This document shows, one piece after another, positions 1 to 9,610 of a DNA stretch of 64,000 nt. This stretch comes from Arcuatula senhousia (lineage: Eukaryota; Mollusca; Bivalvia; Mytilida; Mytilidae): the NCBI GenBank assembly GCA_963971305.1, contig OZ020311.1:4092001-4156000 (forward strand), written 5' to 3'. The stretch's first letter is position 1; every line of letters begins with the position of its first letter. Below the pieces are notes generated by a model. The model saw only the letters and a list, made by a program, of their open reading frames with translations, was not told where the DNA came from and made no database searches. The translations under genes were made by a program, and so were the position numbers.

Positions 1-1516
1 AGAAAAAGACAGAAAACGACCATGCCATTATTACAGCAACTATGAGCGGAATGTTGTCATGGTAGCGGAAACTAAGAGTCATGCCAAAGTCAGTAATTAA
101 TGAAACGGAGAGAATAAGGAGAAATAAAGAATAGAATAGATTATTAAAAATGTATCGTAAGGCAATTCGTCTTTTAATTTTAGCAAAAGCCAAACGTATT
201 AACAGAAGACCGTAAAATAAACCAGCAAACGAAAAACTAAAATATGAAAGATTAGAGACTTTGAATTCAAAATTGTCTAGTGTAGACATGTTAGTAGCTG
301 AAATGGAGGCGTATAGATCTGACCGATGAACTGCTTCAACTGTTAAACAAATTGTGAAAATATAATGAATAAGTGCCCAAATGTAGTAAACGAAACGCAG
401 TTTCTTCCACTTTTCCTGAATAATGGTTTTGACAGGAATAGTTTCTATTATTTTAAATGCAGGTCCACTCTGGTAATTATAAGCAAACACCATTTCTAAG
501 ATAGATTCTGCCATCGGAAACTTATTTCGCGAAGTTTTGATGTTCCTTTTCGAAACACCTACGACATTTACAGTATCGTTACATATATTGCCGCTTGTAT
601 CATGGAAAGAAAAAGTATCGATTTCGGTAATGTCATGCAGTTTTATGTCAAACAACCCATCATGTGTACTGGCAATAGAATAAACATTCTCTATTTTAAT
701 TATGAACTGAAAAACTTCAACGACACCTAGTTTTGCAGACAACTGAAGCGGGGTAAGGTTTTCGTCATTTTTTAAGAACCATGTGTAATAGTCTTCACGT
801 ATTTCGCTAACCTTATCAGAATGGAATTGCTTGTGTTTAAACCTTTCGCTGAAAAAGCTTAACATGTCTATAACATTATCAGTTTTATCAGGATATATTG
901 CAGCATATTTGACTAAAGAATGTAGTAACGTATCCTTGGAACTGTTTTGTAAATGGAATTTTGCGCCATGCTTTAACAACAAATCGACAATACATTTATC
1001 ATTTGAAAGCGCAGCTACGCTAAGTGGTAATTCTCCCATCATGATCGTGTTTTTGAAAAGTCGACCTAGGCCTGTAGCGCAAGTTTCGATCATTTTGTCA
1101 GTCATTTGATTTGAAACGGTAAGGAGAAGCTTAGCAAGATCATTGTGTCGTCTTGTAATGGCGATATGGAGCGGTGTTTGTCCTTCGTAGTTCTTTGAGT
1201 TGCCACGTGCTAGTAAAAGCAAATCTGGACAAAGTTGGATGATTCTTCGTATGATTTCAATATCATTCTCGTATTTGATCGCAACGTGAAGTAACGATTC
1301 GCTGTCGTCTTTGCAATAATTTTTGATTTTCAATTGGAGTGGTGGTCGGCTCTCCACGATTGATTCATTTTCATTATTTGCTTCGTCTTCCATAATTGAA
1401 AGCAATACATTTACCCTGGAATTTTCATTGTTTTTGATTGAATTACAAAGATCTGACATAAAGTTGTCGAATTCTGTGACGAGAATTTCATGAAGACGCT
1501 GCATGTTTGTATCCAT
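1..1516 (-). CDS. TRPV-like ankyrin-repeat cation channel, N-terminal part (gene runs off the left edge)
   Basis: I translated the minus strand from the ATG at 1516-1514 to base 1; it is open throughout (about 505 codons) with no stop or frameshift, so the gene is cut by the window edge rather than shown to be truncated. The product aligns over its full visible length with the complete channel at 38482-40977. Visible parts: a charged N-terminus; ankyrin-type repeats around residues 80-265 (motifs such as ESLLHVAIKY, GQTPLHIAI, ELPLSVAAL, LTPLQLSAKLG); a linker with an EKWKKLR segment before the membrane; then S1 to S4-like hydrophobic helices ending at WSFSVFF. S5, pore and S6 would lie beyond base 1. 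By family knowledge this is a plasma-membrane, non-selective cation channel subunit; ligand and tissue cannot be read here. It is probably a tandem duplicate of the 38-41 kb gene. A TRPA-like assignment is less likely because there are few ankyrin repeats. Confidence 0.85.
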   Translation of the reverse strand, partial: MDTNMQRLHEILVTEFDNFMSDLCNSIKNNENSRVNVLLSIMEDEANNENESIVESRPPLQLKIKNYCKDDSESLLHVAIKYENDIEIIRRIIQLCPDLLLLARGNSKNYEGQTPLHIAITRRHNDLAKLLLTVSNQMTDKMIETCATGLGRLFKNTIMMGELPLSVAALSNDKCIVDLLLKHGAKFHLQNSSKDTLLHSLVKYAAIYPDKTDNVIDMLSFFSERFKHKQFHSDKVSEIREDYYTWFLKNDENLTPLQLSAKLGVVEVFQFIIKIENVYSIASTHDGLFDIKLHDITEIDTFSFHDTSGNICNDTVNVVGVSKRNIKTSRNKFPMAESILEMVFAYNYQSGPAFKIIETIPVKTIIQEKWKKLRFVYYIWALIHYIFTICLTVEAVHRSDLYASISATNMSTLDNFEFKVSNLSYFSFSFAGLFYGLLLIRLAFAKIKRRIALRYIFNNLFYSLFLLILSVSLITDFGMTLSFRYHDNIPLIVAVIMAWSFSVFF

Positions 1517-1547
1517 TCTCGTTTATTTTTTTGCTCTTTTGTTTCGC

Positions 1548-1563
1548 CTGAAAAAAATATAAA
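1548..1563 (-). promoter_or_regulatory. Probable 3' splice acceptor in the 5' UTR
   Basis: On the minus strand a T-rich tract ends in CAG (complement of 1550-1548), 31 bases upstream of the channel ATG. The paralogue has the same arrangement upstream of its ATG at 40977. This supports an untranslated first exon and a single uninterrupted coding exon. The matching donor site was not located. Confidence 0.5.
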
Positions 1564-1799
1564 AAATATGATAAGCTGCAAACATAAGGCTGAGCACAAA
1601 AACGAACACGAAATATGATAAATACTTGAAACTGGTTTCACGAATGTTTGTTTGTCCCCCCGCCTCCAGTTTCAATTTGACTTTGAACAGTTGGGTTATA
1701 AAGCATACGGTTGTTTAAATATTAATTTATGGTTATCAATTTTTTTGGTGTTCGTTAGTGGCGGTGATTCATGAAGTTTTATCTTCGACAAAAGAGAAA

Positions 1800-2290
1800 T
1801 TCAGAATCACGAATTTATGAAAGACGCAAAGAGGGACCAATGGGGCATTAAAGTGTCAAAAGTCCGCAAGGGCAACGACGAAACTGGCAAACACGATCAA
1901 AAACAGCACGAATAAACACACAATACAAAATCAACCGAACGGAAATCAACTACGCGAACTCAAGTTGTGACAACAGTAACTCAGGTGCTCCGGAAGAGTA
2001 AGCAGTTCCTGTCTGCTTAAGCACACCCGTCGTGTTGCTAATTTCCAATTCAGTGTGTCAAATCCGGTAAAATGAGACAAAACAAATCTTTACGACAAAC
2101 CAACATCTGCACTCAGTTGAGAGATTAAAAACCCATATTTGTCTACGAGTGCACGGTGTCTACTGTAAATTTTATTGAGTGAAGACAGCAACCGTGGAGC
2201 AACATAACCCTGTGTCAGCAATTTCTTTGTCAAACATGACGCTCTGCAAAGAAAATCTATGTAATTCCAAATTACGAACTGGTTTTTAAT
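1800..2290 (-). mobile_element. Penelope-like RT element, 3' fragment
   Basis: This matches in reverse orientation the 3' tail shared by the Penelope-like copies at 17.9-18.1, 50.2-50.5 and 51.4-51.7 kb. That tail is a non-coding stretch containing (reverse complement) TTCCGGAGCACCTGAG and CCCTTTCGGACTTTTGACAC. At 2090-2260 it is preceded on its own strand by the C-terminal RT codons (GRH..LVDKYGIS..Q). The element is 5'-truncated and has no long reading frame. Confidence 0.7.
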
Positions 2291-2525
2291 ACCAAACCAT
2301 GAAAATTGGGCACCAAAAATAAACTTGAATCCACAGTATTAAGTGTAAGGTTACAGTTTCATGAATTTACAAAAAAAAATATGTGAAAGAAATATTGATA
2401 AAACTTACTGAATTTCAGCAATTTGTAAACTTATTTAGAGGAATGTGTGAAAGTTACAGGAATTTTATACCAACCATATTTAAATGAGAATCGCCAATCT
2501 TATTGATAGACTGTCTAAAAGAAGG

Positions 2526-2605
2526 GGTGTTACTAACGCGGAAACGGAATGCGAAACGGAAACGGAAAACGGAACGGAAAGCGGAATAAGTGTTTTATTT
2601 GTCTT
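2526..2605 (+). repeat. GGAAAC-rich short repeat, copy 1
   Basis: A core of GGAAAC/GGAACG iterations is bounded by GGGGTGTTACTAA on the left and GTGTTTTATTTGT on the right. The same flanks and core occur in inverted orientation at 8146-8235, so this is a defined small element rather than random low complexity. The family is not recognised. Confidence 0.5.
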
Positions 2606-3715
2606 ACACATGTTTTATATACACTTTTAAACGTAGATGTATTGAAATAAACGGTAAAATGCACATTTCTTTGTTCCCATCAGGCCAAATTTGGCTTATA
2701 TCATAACCTCATTGTCCTTTGTAGTAATCTTGCAGATTTTCCGCAATAATCGGCCTTTACCCTTCCAATATAGTTTCTGACCATCTGGCCTTCCCGCTTC
2801 ACACCATTTTCTCACTTTATTACAATGGTACAATTGATTGATTCAACTTGATATACTATATTAAGAAATGGAGTTAAACATGGCACTTTGGAAAAAAAAC
2901 GTTTGCTCAGAAGCGGGGATTTGTTATAACATATTAAAAAACAACAATAAGTTTAACCTATGGCATCGCAGCTACCACGAAGACAAACAGAAAGACACTA
3001 AGATTTGTCAGCAAAGACGAATCCCTGGGATGGGGGGGCTTGGGGGACCTGCCCCCTTTTTTGGCGAAAAAAATGGTTCAGTTGAATATATAGGAAATCA
3101 TTGAAGTGTGACCAAAGCAGGCCCCCTCTTTGGCCAGTCAGTGGGCCCCCTCTTTTCAGCTTTTCAGAATTTCTGGATCCGCCACTGGCTGGCCTGTCAA
3201 GTTCGATTCAACCGTTGTTCGATCCTGATAATCGTTTCAGCAAAATATAGCGAAGTTAAATTCAGATTTATGACATGCCAGATAAGCTTTTGGTATATAA
3301 AGCTTACTAGTTCTGACACCAGTTTTATTTCATGATCCGAATTCTGAGTAGAACCTGCACGAAGTGGAAGACGAATCCTGTCTCTGGTTGAACTGTAACT
3401 TGAGCAGCAAACTCTGGGGCTCGTGTGTCATGGGCTGGACGACTCTTGGAATATAGTGTGTCTAGTCTAACAGGCACTGCAGAAGCTTCGAGCCTAAAGT
3501 CAGGGCTATTAACTCTCTATTGATCACCAGTATCTAATTTCATTCAGCATTGAAGATGTGGCATGACAAGTTCGAATAATTTGAAAGGTACATACATGTA
3601 CATGATATTATCTGACAAAATATTCGTGCAATTTTGTAATTAAGCATCTCTTCTAAAATAAATACACCTTAAGGAACTGAACTCAATCAAATGTTGGTTA
3701 TACTTATGTGCGTTT
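2606..3715. other. No gene seen; contains a transposon-end-like repeat at 3010-3190
   Basis: This is mostly unique-looking AT-rich sequence. At 3030-3190 there are G- and C-homopolymer-rich stretches (GGCCCCCTCTTTGGCCAG, TGGGCCCCCTC) ending in CTGGATCCGCCACTGG. That kind of terminal sequence is familiar from invertebrate DNA transposons, but no partner terminus was found. The short reading frames here have no recognisable product. Confidence 0.35.
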
Positions 3716-4130
3716 ATAAAGTTAGTTAGTTATCGCTTTACTCCAAAGCAGTACAATATCGGCTATATCCGGGAAGGTGATACAATGAACATGAAATGAT
3801 GGAGTGGAGGAAAGGGGACATGAAGCCAGTCGGGGAGAAGAGTTTTGACTGCCACTGCAAAAAAGAGTAATGGGTAGGGACGAGCAATATTACCTCCTTC
3901 ATGGGGATCTTACCACAGGCGCTTGTTTCTAGAAAATAAAATAAACTTATACACTAACCATACCATATAACGTTATTTTTTTCTAGAAACAAGCGTCTGT
4001 GGATCTTACGGGTTCTTCTCTTACCGAGAACTGCAGCAGAGTTCTTGAACGTTCTAAGAATGTTACATTTTTCACAACCCGGTGAACCGCAGTGACTATA
4101 TGTTTGCGGTCAAGTTTTCTGCATTATAGC
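3716..4130. repeat. Interspersed repeat, host of a nested MITE
   Basis: This moderately GC-rich repeat-like sequence is interrupted by the 88-bp hAT-type element at 3914-4001. After removing the insertion and one target duplication, GGGGATCTTACGGGTTC reads continuously. No coding content is recognised. Confidence 0.4.
3914..4001. mobile_element. 88-bp hAT-type MITE with 8-bp target site duplication
   Basis: Terminal inverted repeats CACAGGCGCTTGTTTCTAGA and TCTAGAAACAAGCGTCTGTG (one mismatch) sit directly between two copies of GATCTTAC at 3906-3913 and 4002-4009. An 8-bp duplication with termini starting CA fits the hAT superfamily. The arms (about 23 bp) and AT-rich loop fill the element, so it is a pure hairpin without coding capacity. 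Exact duplications suggest a fairly recent insertion. Confidence 0.8.
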
Positions 4131-4134
4131 CTAT

Positions 4135-4692
4135 TGACCGCAGCATTCATTTAAACCACAGGGAGCACACATCCCATTCGCTTTAGTCCCGTGCGGGGCC
4201 CGGGTAGCGAATAGGCCCGCAGCAGAGCCTAGCTTGTCGTAAGAGGCGACTAAGGGTCTTGGGATTCTGACGTCGGGTCAGTGCTCAGCCCACAGAGCGA
4301 GTAAGTGTGTACCCTAGGTGGCTGAATAGGGTGGCCCTCGTCCGCGGGGGTTGTCAGGCCTATAATACGGAAACTCTGACCTCTGACCATAGTGGGCCAA
4401 CGTGTGTGAAGAGTGCCTCGCTTCATGCACGTCAAAGACCCCTTTGTGGACCGCCAATTAGTGCATCACATAGGCTAGATTTTTCGCCCGTACCCACGTC
4501 TCCCCTTTTCCTGTGGTTCTTCAAAATTTACCGGTCCTTTGTTTCCCACCCCATGCATACCCTTATTTCATTTATCATCATCATTTCCTGTTCATTTTAT
4601 CATCCTTGTCATGTTCATCGCCTGTAAATAATCTATATAGCGTTGCACGGGCGTAAAACACCAACTCACTCACTCACTCACTCACTCACTCA
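4135..4692 (+). mobile_element. SINE-like interspersed repeat with (ACTC)n tail
   Basis: A GC-richer segment contains CGTAAGAGGCGACTAAGGG and ends with GTTGCACGGGCGTAAAACACC followed by CAACTCACTCACTCACTC. A tail of short tandem repeats and a well-defined body are typical of 3' ends mobilised by non-LTR elements. Related fragments lie at 62740-63110 and, inverted, at 63215-63440. No convincing pol III box pair was found, so a LINE 3' end is an alternative. The 106-codon frame across it is not taken as a gene. Confidence 0.55.
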
Positions 4693-5654
4693 CCCCGTCG
4701 CTTTCGTTGGCAAAGCGGCCTGATCCAATGTCAAGTTTCTAAACACTCTTTAGTTATTTCTACCAACAAGCTAAAGCGCTGCTGTAGGCCTATTCGCCAA
4801 CCAAACCCTGCACCGGTTGTTTTTTATTTCAGTTACTATAATATCAAGCTTCCCTGAACTTTCATGGAAGAATGCTCGATCCTTCAGGCTGTCACGTTTT
4901 GAAATGTCAAAAATGCCTCAATACGGTAGCTTTTGTTCTGGTAGACTAAATGATGTGACATTTTACACTGATGATTACTAGTATTACTATATAAGAGGAT
5001 GATTTGGATTGATTTAGGGGGTCTCCTCTCTATTTGTTGAGAAATCAGGGGCCGAAAAGGGAAAAAAATGCAATTAACTTATTTGTTCCTACAATATCTT
5101 TTTGGTTTTAGTTTGCTAATTGCTATGAAATTTGACAACGATGTTTTTTACCATTTATGGATGGGATTGGTTTAGGGGTCCCACTTTTTCATTTAGAAAT
5201 AAGGGGCCCGTGAAAGGAGCTAAAAATGAAACTTTTTAATTTATTGTTGGATTTTGAAAATTTCTTTGCAAGTTATTTTTTCAAGTAGTTGAAACAAAAA
5301 TGGAAGATTAATTTTGCAACCCTCTTGAAAAAAAAAACTATTTGTTTCCTTGTGACTATGTGGATGGAATGTCCACCAAAGAGGATGGCGATCAAATCAT
5401 AAAAATAGTGTATGTATATAAAGGATTACATATGTATTTGGGTAATCCAAGATGATTAAAAAAGACATTGTAATAAAATATAATACGTAATCTTTTTTTT
5501 GAACTTTTGGTTCTTTAAGCGACCGACTAGGTCTCGTTTTTTTCCTAAACTGAATAATTATCCCTGCGCTAGCTAAAGCACGGGGATAATTGTTTTGCTG
5601 TTCGATGTACGTATTAAGTTATACGTATGGCGTTAATGTCCATGGTAATCTTCG
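4693..5654. repeat. No gene; diverged double repeat at about 4990-5290
   Basis: Two related segments occur here (GGATTGATTTAGGGGGTC near 5010 and GGATTGGTTTAGGGGTCCC near 5163), each followed by an 'aaggggcc'-type motif and A-rich sequence. They look like two halves or tandem copies of an old non-coding transposon. The remainder is AT-rich with nothing recognisable. Confidence 0.35.
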
Positions 5655-6110
5655 TAACCAGTGGGAGTAGTTAGAAGAAACTTGGGTCATTGATTGCATT
5701 GTGGATGGGGACTGTGCCGAAGGTTTCTGAATTTTGATAATGCCCCTAGGGACTAGGCTGCATAGTTGGCCTACGGGCACATTATTCCTTCGTCACGCAA
5801 TATTTGGAATACAGAACTGAAACTTGGCTCAGAAACTCCACTATGGATGTAGATTCTACCGAAGGTTTGGAATTTTGATAATGCCGCTAGGGACTGGGCT
5901 GCATAGGTAGTCTAAGGGCACATTATTCCTTCGTAACGCAACTCCTCCCAGGTTATTTAAAATACGGAACTGAAACTTGGCTCATTTGTTGCACAAAAAA
6001 TATAGATTATGCCAAAGGTTTCGGAGTTTTGATAATCTCCATAGGGACTAGGCTGCATAGGTAGCCTAGGTCACATTATTCCTTCGTCACGCTTAATTCT
6101 TTACATTATT
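5655..6110. repeat. Three tandem units of about 140-155 bp
   Basis: The marker TTTTGATAAT starts at about 5732, 5873 and 6027. It is followed each time by a CTAGGGACTRGGCTGCATAG-like motif and ATTATTCCTTCGT. Sequences bearing GCGGGGATA/CGGGGATAA flank the array, which may mark element ends. Non-coding. Confidence 0.6.
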
Positions 6111-6534
6111 ATCAGATTAGCGCGGGGATATGCAGCGCGGCTGCTTCGACTACTTTGAATTTGATTTGTGATGAAAATAAAAATGTGTTCTGTAATAGGA
6201 TTTCTGCTTCATAAAATAGCGCTAATAGTGAAAAAACATTTTATCGTCACCGCTTTAAAAAAATCATTGCAGAAAAAAAATAATACCCCCCCCCCCTTTT
6301 GCAAGTCAAATATGGTCAATGCCCTACTTAGATGTCAATTTCAACAAGTAAATCTAAGTCTATGCTCACTTGTGATATCCCAGCTCCCAAGCTCCCAAAA
6401 ATATGCTTTGAGTAAAAACTTAAGTTTTCGGCAAACAGGAAGTACATGACCTACATGTAGGAGCATTAAATCGCTATACACCATATAACACTATAGTATA
6501 AAGCTTTAATGCTTTAAAAGATTAAGATGATGTG

Positions 6535-7370
6535 GTACTTGTCAGTAAGCGGGTATAGACTTTAACCTTTCTTCTGTAGGTGGTCATCCATGTGGAAAAT
6601 ATAGGTCACAGCCAGCATCCGAAGCATGCATCGTTCATAGCATCACAAGGAGCACCTTCTTTATCAATATAATTGATGTGGCAATGGTCAGTAAGCTGGA
6701 ATGAACTTAAACCACTCTTTTGTAAGTGGTCATCCATGCGGAAAATATAGGTCACAGCCAGCATCCGAAGCATGCATTGTGCTAAGCATCACTAGGTGCA
6801 CCTACAATACCAATACTATTGGTGTGGCATTTGTCAGTAAGCGGGAATAGACTTTTACTATTCTTCTGTAAGTGGTCATCCATGCGGAAAATATCGGTCA
6901 CAGCCAGCATTCGAAGCATGCATTGTGGTAAGAATCACTAGGTGCATCCACCATATCAATATCATTGATGTGGCGCTTGTCAGTAAGCGTGTATGGATCT
7001 GAACAAATCTTCTGTAAGTGGTCAATATTGCGGAAAATAAGGGTTACAGCTAGCATCTGAAGCATGCATTGTGCTAAGCATTACAAGTTGCATCTCAATT
7101 ATATGGCATTTGTCAGTAAGCGGGAATGAATTTAAACATTCTTCTGTAAGTGGTCATCCATGCGGCAAATATAGGTCACAGCCAGCATCCGAAGCATGCA
7201 TTGTGCTTACATGTAGCATCACTAGGTGCACCTACCATAGAAATATCATTGATTTTGCACTTGTCATTAAGTGTGTGTGGTTCTTAACCATTCTTCTGTA
7301 AGTTGGTGCGGACGCCAACGCCTACGCCGGGGGTATCACATTAGCCCCTCCCTCACTTTCGTGAGGTGAG
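6535..7370. repeat. 146-bp tandem array (5 units), Helitron/pearl-like candidate
   Basis: The marker GGTCATCCATG (degenerate in unit 4) recurs at 6582, 6728, 6874, 7020 and 7152; spacing is 146 bp except for one 132-bp unit. Each unit carries CAGCCAGCATC and AAGCATGCAT. The array is followed by GCGGACGCCAACGCC and a small hairpin (CCTCAC-tttc-GTGAGG) near 7350. Bivalve 'pearl' non-autonomous Helitrons are known to carry central 150-160 bp tandem units; assignment to that class is inference because the 5' TC end was not identified. Confidence 0.55.
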
Positions 7371-8145
7371 TTTAATAATTTATTTTGCTGCTTTCCAGTG
7401 GATATAATAAGTACTTGTAATATTCATTTACAATGTACACATTCATTCTTAGAACGGTTGTACATGAAAGTAATTGTCCTTGACTTTATATGTATATCTA
7501 TCTGTCCGTTCGTCCGTCTTATCGCCTGTCTTTCTCTTCCTTCGTCAGTCCGTTAAAATTTTAGTGAACTCTATAATTTGAAAGTAATTAAGGACACTGA
7601 TGTGAAGATTTAAGCATTGATTTTTCGTATCATGACAATTTACAAAAAAATTCCCAAAACAAACAATTTATAAATAAAAAGAACCCAAAATATCATAGCA
7701 AAAACTGTACATTCCTTCATCAGAGTAGCAAAGCATTTTTTTTTCTTGAATGAGATGTATAAATTTGGTTTCCGATCTCTGCTTCAAAGTTTAAGGCACA
7801 AGTTTAGTTTGCATAAAAGAAAAAAAACCTCAATATTAATGTATATATGCAAACTTACTTACCAGCATTCCTAGTCGTAAAATTGAAAATGCCAATTGTT
7901 AACGCGTGGATAAAAAAGACACAAAACTTGTTTTGATAATGACAAGTATAATGCCTTTATTATACTTATAGTAGTTTTAAAATGACGTCCTCGAATTTTA
8001 CGCTCGCCGAATGATGTGCTGAGCCACTATAAACTATAAGTAGTGTATTGTTCAACTGGGTATCCCATAATAGCTGAGATGTAGCTCAACGAAGAGAGTC
8101 ATGCTTATTTGGTCGAAAAAGCTATGTTTTTATCCATTGCTTATT
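7371..8145. other. No gene or repeat recognised
   Basis: AT-rich sequence with a CCGTTCGTCCGTC simple stretch near 7505. No long frame, motif or strong inverted repeat was found. Confidence 0.4.
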
Positions 8146-8235
8146 CTATAACACAAATAAAACAATTTTCCGTTTTCCGTTCCGTATTCCGTTTCCGTTC
8201 CGCATTCCGTTTCCGCGTTTTAGTAACACCCCAAC
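8146..8235 (-). repeat. GGAAAC-rich short repeat, copy 2 (inverted)
   Basis: This is the reverse complement of the 2526-2605 repeat. On the minus strand it reads TGTTACTAAAACGCGGAAAC, then GGAAACGGAA iterations, then TTGTTTTATTTGT. The shared unique flanks show common descent. Confidence 0.5.
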
Positions 8236-9410
8236 TTTAGTACCTTTTAACGTGTACCGGTGTTGATTCCAATCGCGCTTTAAACAACAAAACCTTTCTG
8301 GACAAGTAGGCATAGCTACCATCACATGTTCATATGCGCCATCACGCATGCTGTTCACCTGGAACTATTGCTAGACTTATTTAAAGATACCTTTATTCAT
8401 TAGCATCCTGAAGATTTGTCAGTAAAAAATCGTTGCCAAAAACCATTATTTCTGACAACGTCAAGACATGCACTTAGCTTCAAACAGATTGTGAAATTTA
8501 GTTTTTTCTTCGTCCGTCGAAGAAGCTAGCAAATTATAGGAAATATCATGGTCCTTTAAATCCCAAATGGCACTATGATATGACGGCTTCGTAGGGAGAT
8601 TGATAGCACTTACTGAAACTCGTATACAAAATGGCTCAAGACGCTCGTTTGTTTACGATTTTTTAAAAATAATATGACTATCATGAAATATGTAACCTCT
8701 TTTAAATGATAGACCTCTAATGCTTCATCATATCCGTCAGCGGAGCCGCTTATTTTATCTCATTTGCAAGCAAAAATTTATAATATCTTTACCGTTCCCT
8801 AGGGATCCATTAACGGGCAATTTTTGCTGTTAAATATACCACGAATTCTGAAGATAAACTATTTCATAAAAAATCACAACGTTATTAGATAATTCAGCTA
8901 TATTAATTTAAAAGAAAATATGACTATCTCACATATCTTCAAAAAATAAATCGAGAACGAAGGAAACAGATAATGCAAATAGTTGATGCTATATAAGTCC
9001 ACGATGACTTGCAGAGAACGAAATTTTCTGGACTTGTCTTTAAAAAATCAACAGCAGCTTTCCTTAAACATGTAACAACTTTGCCCATACTGGGACGTAA
9101 TAGGTCACAGATTATAAAGATTTGTATTTTGCAATTTTCTTAAGCATAATGAAACAAAATTGACCTCTGTTCACTGTTTAAGGACTACCATTGTCATGAT
9201 AACCACATTGGCCATTTAGTGACACCTTCTCTTATACAAAAATAAGACCATTTGAATTTATCAATTGCTCATCATTATAACAAAATAAAAAAAAATATAG
9301 TTTGGTTTTCATGTAATTTGAATGCAAAAGGTACAAATAACGCCTTAACTTAAATGAAATAATTCAAATTAAAAATATAACTTTTTGCGATGGATAGTCA
9401 GCTTTATTAG
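8236..9410. other. No gene seen
   Basis: AT-rich sequence without a frame longer than about 70 codons. No repeat shared with the rest of the window was noticed. Confidence 0.4.
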
Positions 9411-9412
9411 GA

Positions 9413-9610
9413 TGTCATCGATATGTTAAAAACAACAAAGTTCCAGAAAATAAATTTTGCTAAGCCTGACACGTGTTTAGTCTGTTCAAGACTCATCATA
9501 GACGTTCTCCCAAAAATATTGAAAAAGCCAAAAACAATATGATTATGAATAACATAGAACAATAAAATAAAAAATACCGAAATTTGGAACCACATTATAA
9601 TAACGATAAT
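9413..9610 (-). mobile_element. Decayed retrozyme fragment
   Basis: Reverse complement similarity to the 3' half of the 359-bp retrozyme unit, from the GGTTCC..TTTGGTATTTTT segment through the hammerhead to TCTGGAACTTTGTTGT. The ribozyme core is damaged: the stem II closing pairs and the GAAA box (CUAAA here) have changed, so self-cleavage is not expected. Confidence 0.7.

Noticed and set aside
1..1516. Truncated TRP pseudogene
   Set aside because: The frame is open to the window edge with full conservation; the missing C-terminus is simply outside the window.
4307..4627. 106-codon plus frame
   Set aside because: Lies wholly inside a SINE-like interspersed repeat and ends in low-complexity residues.
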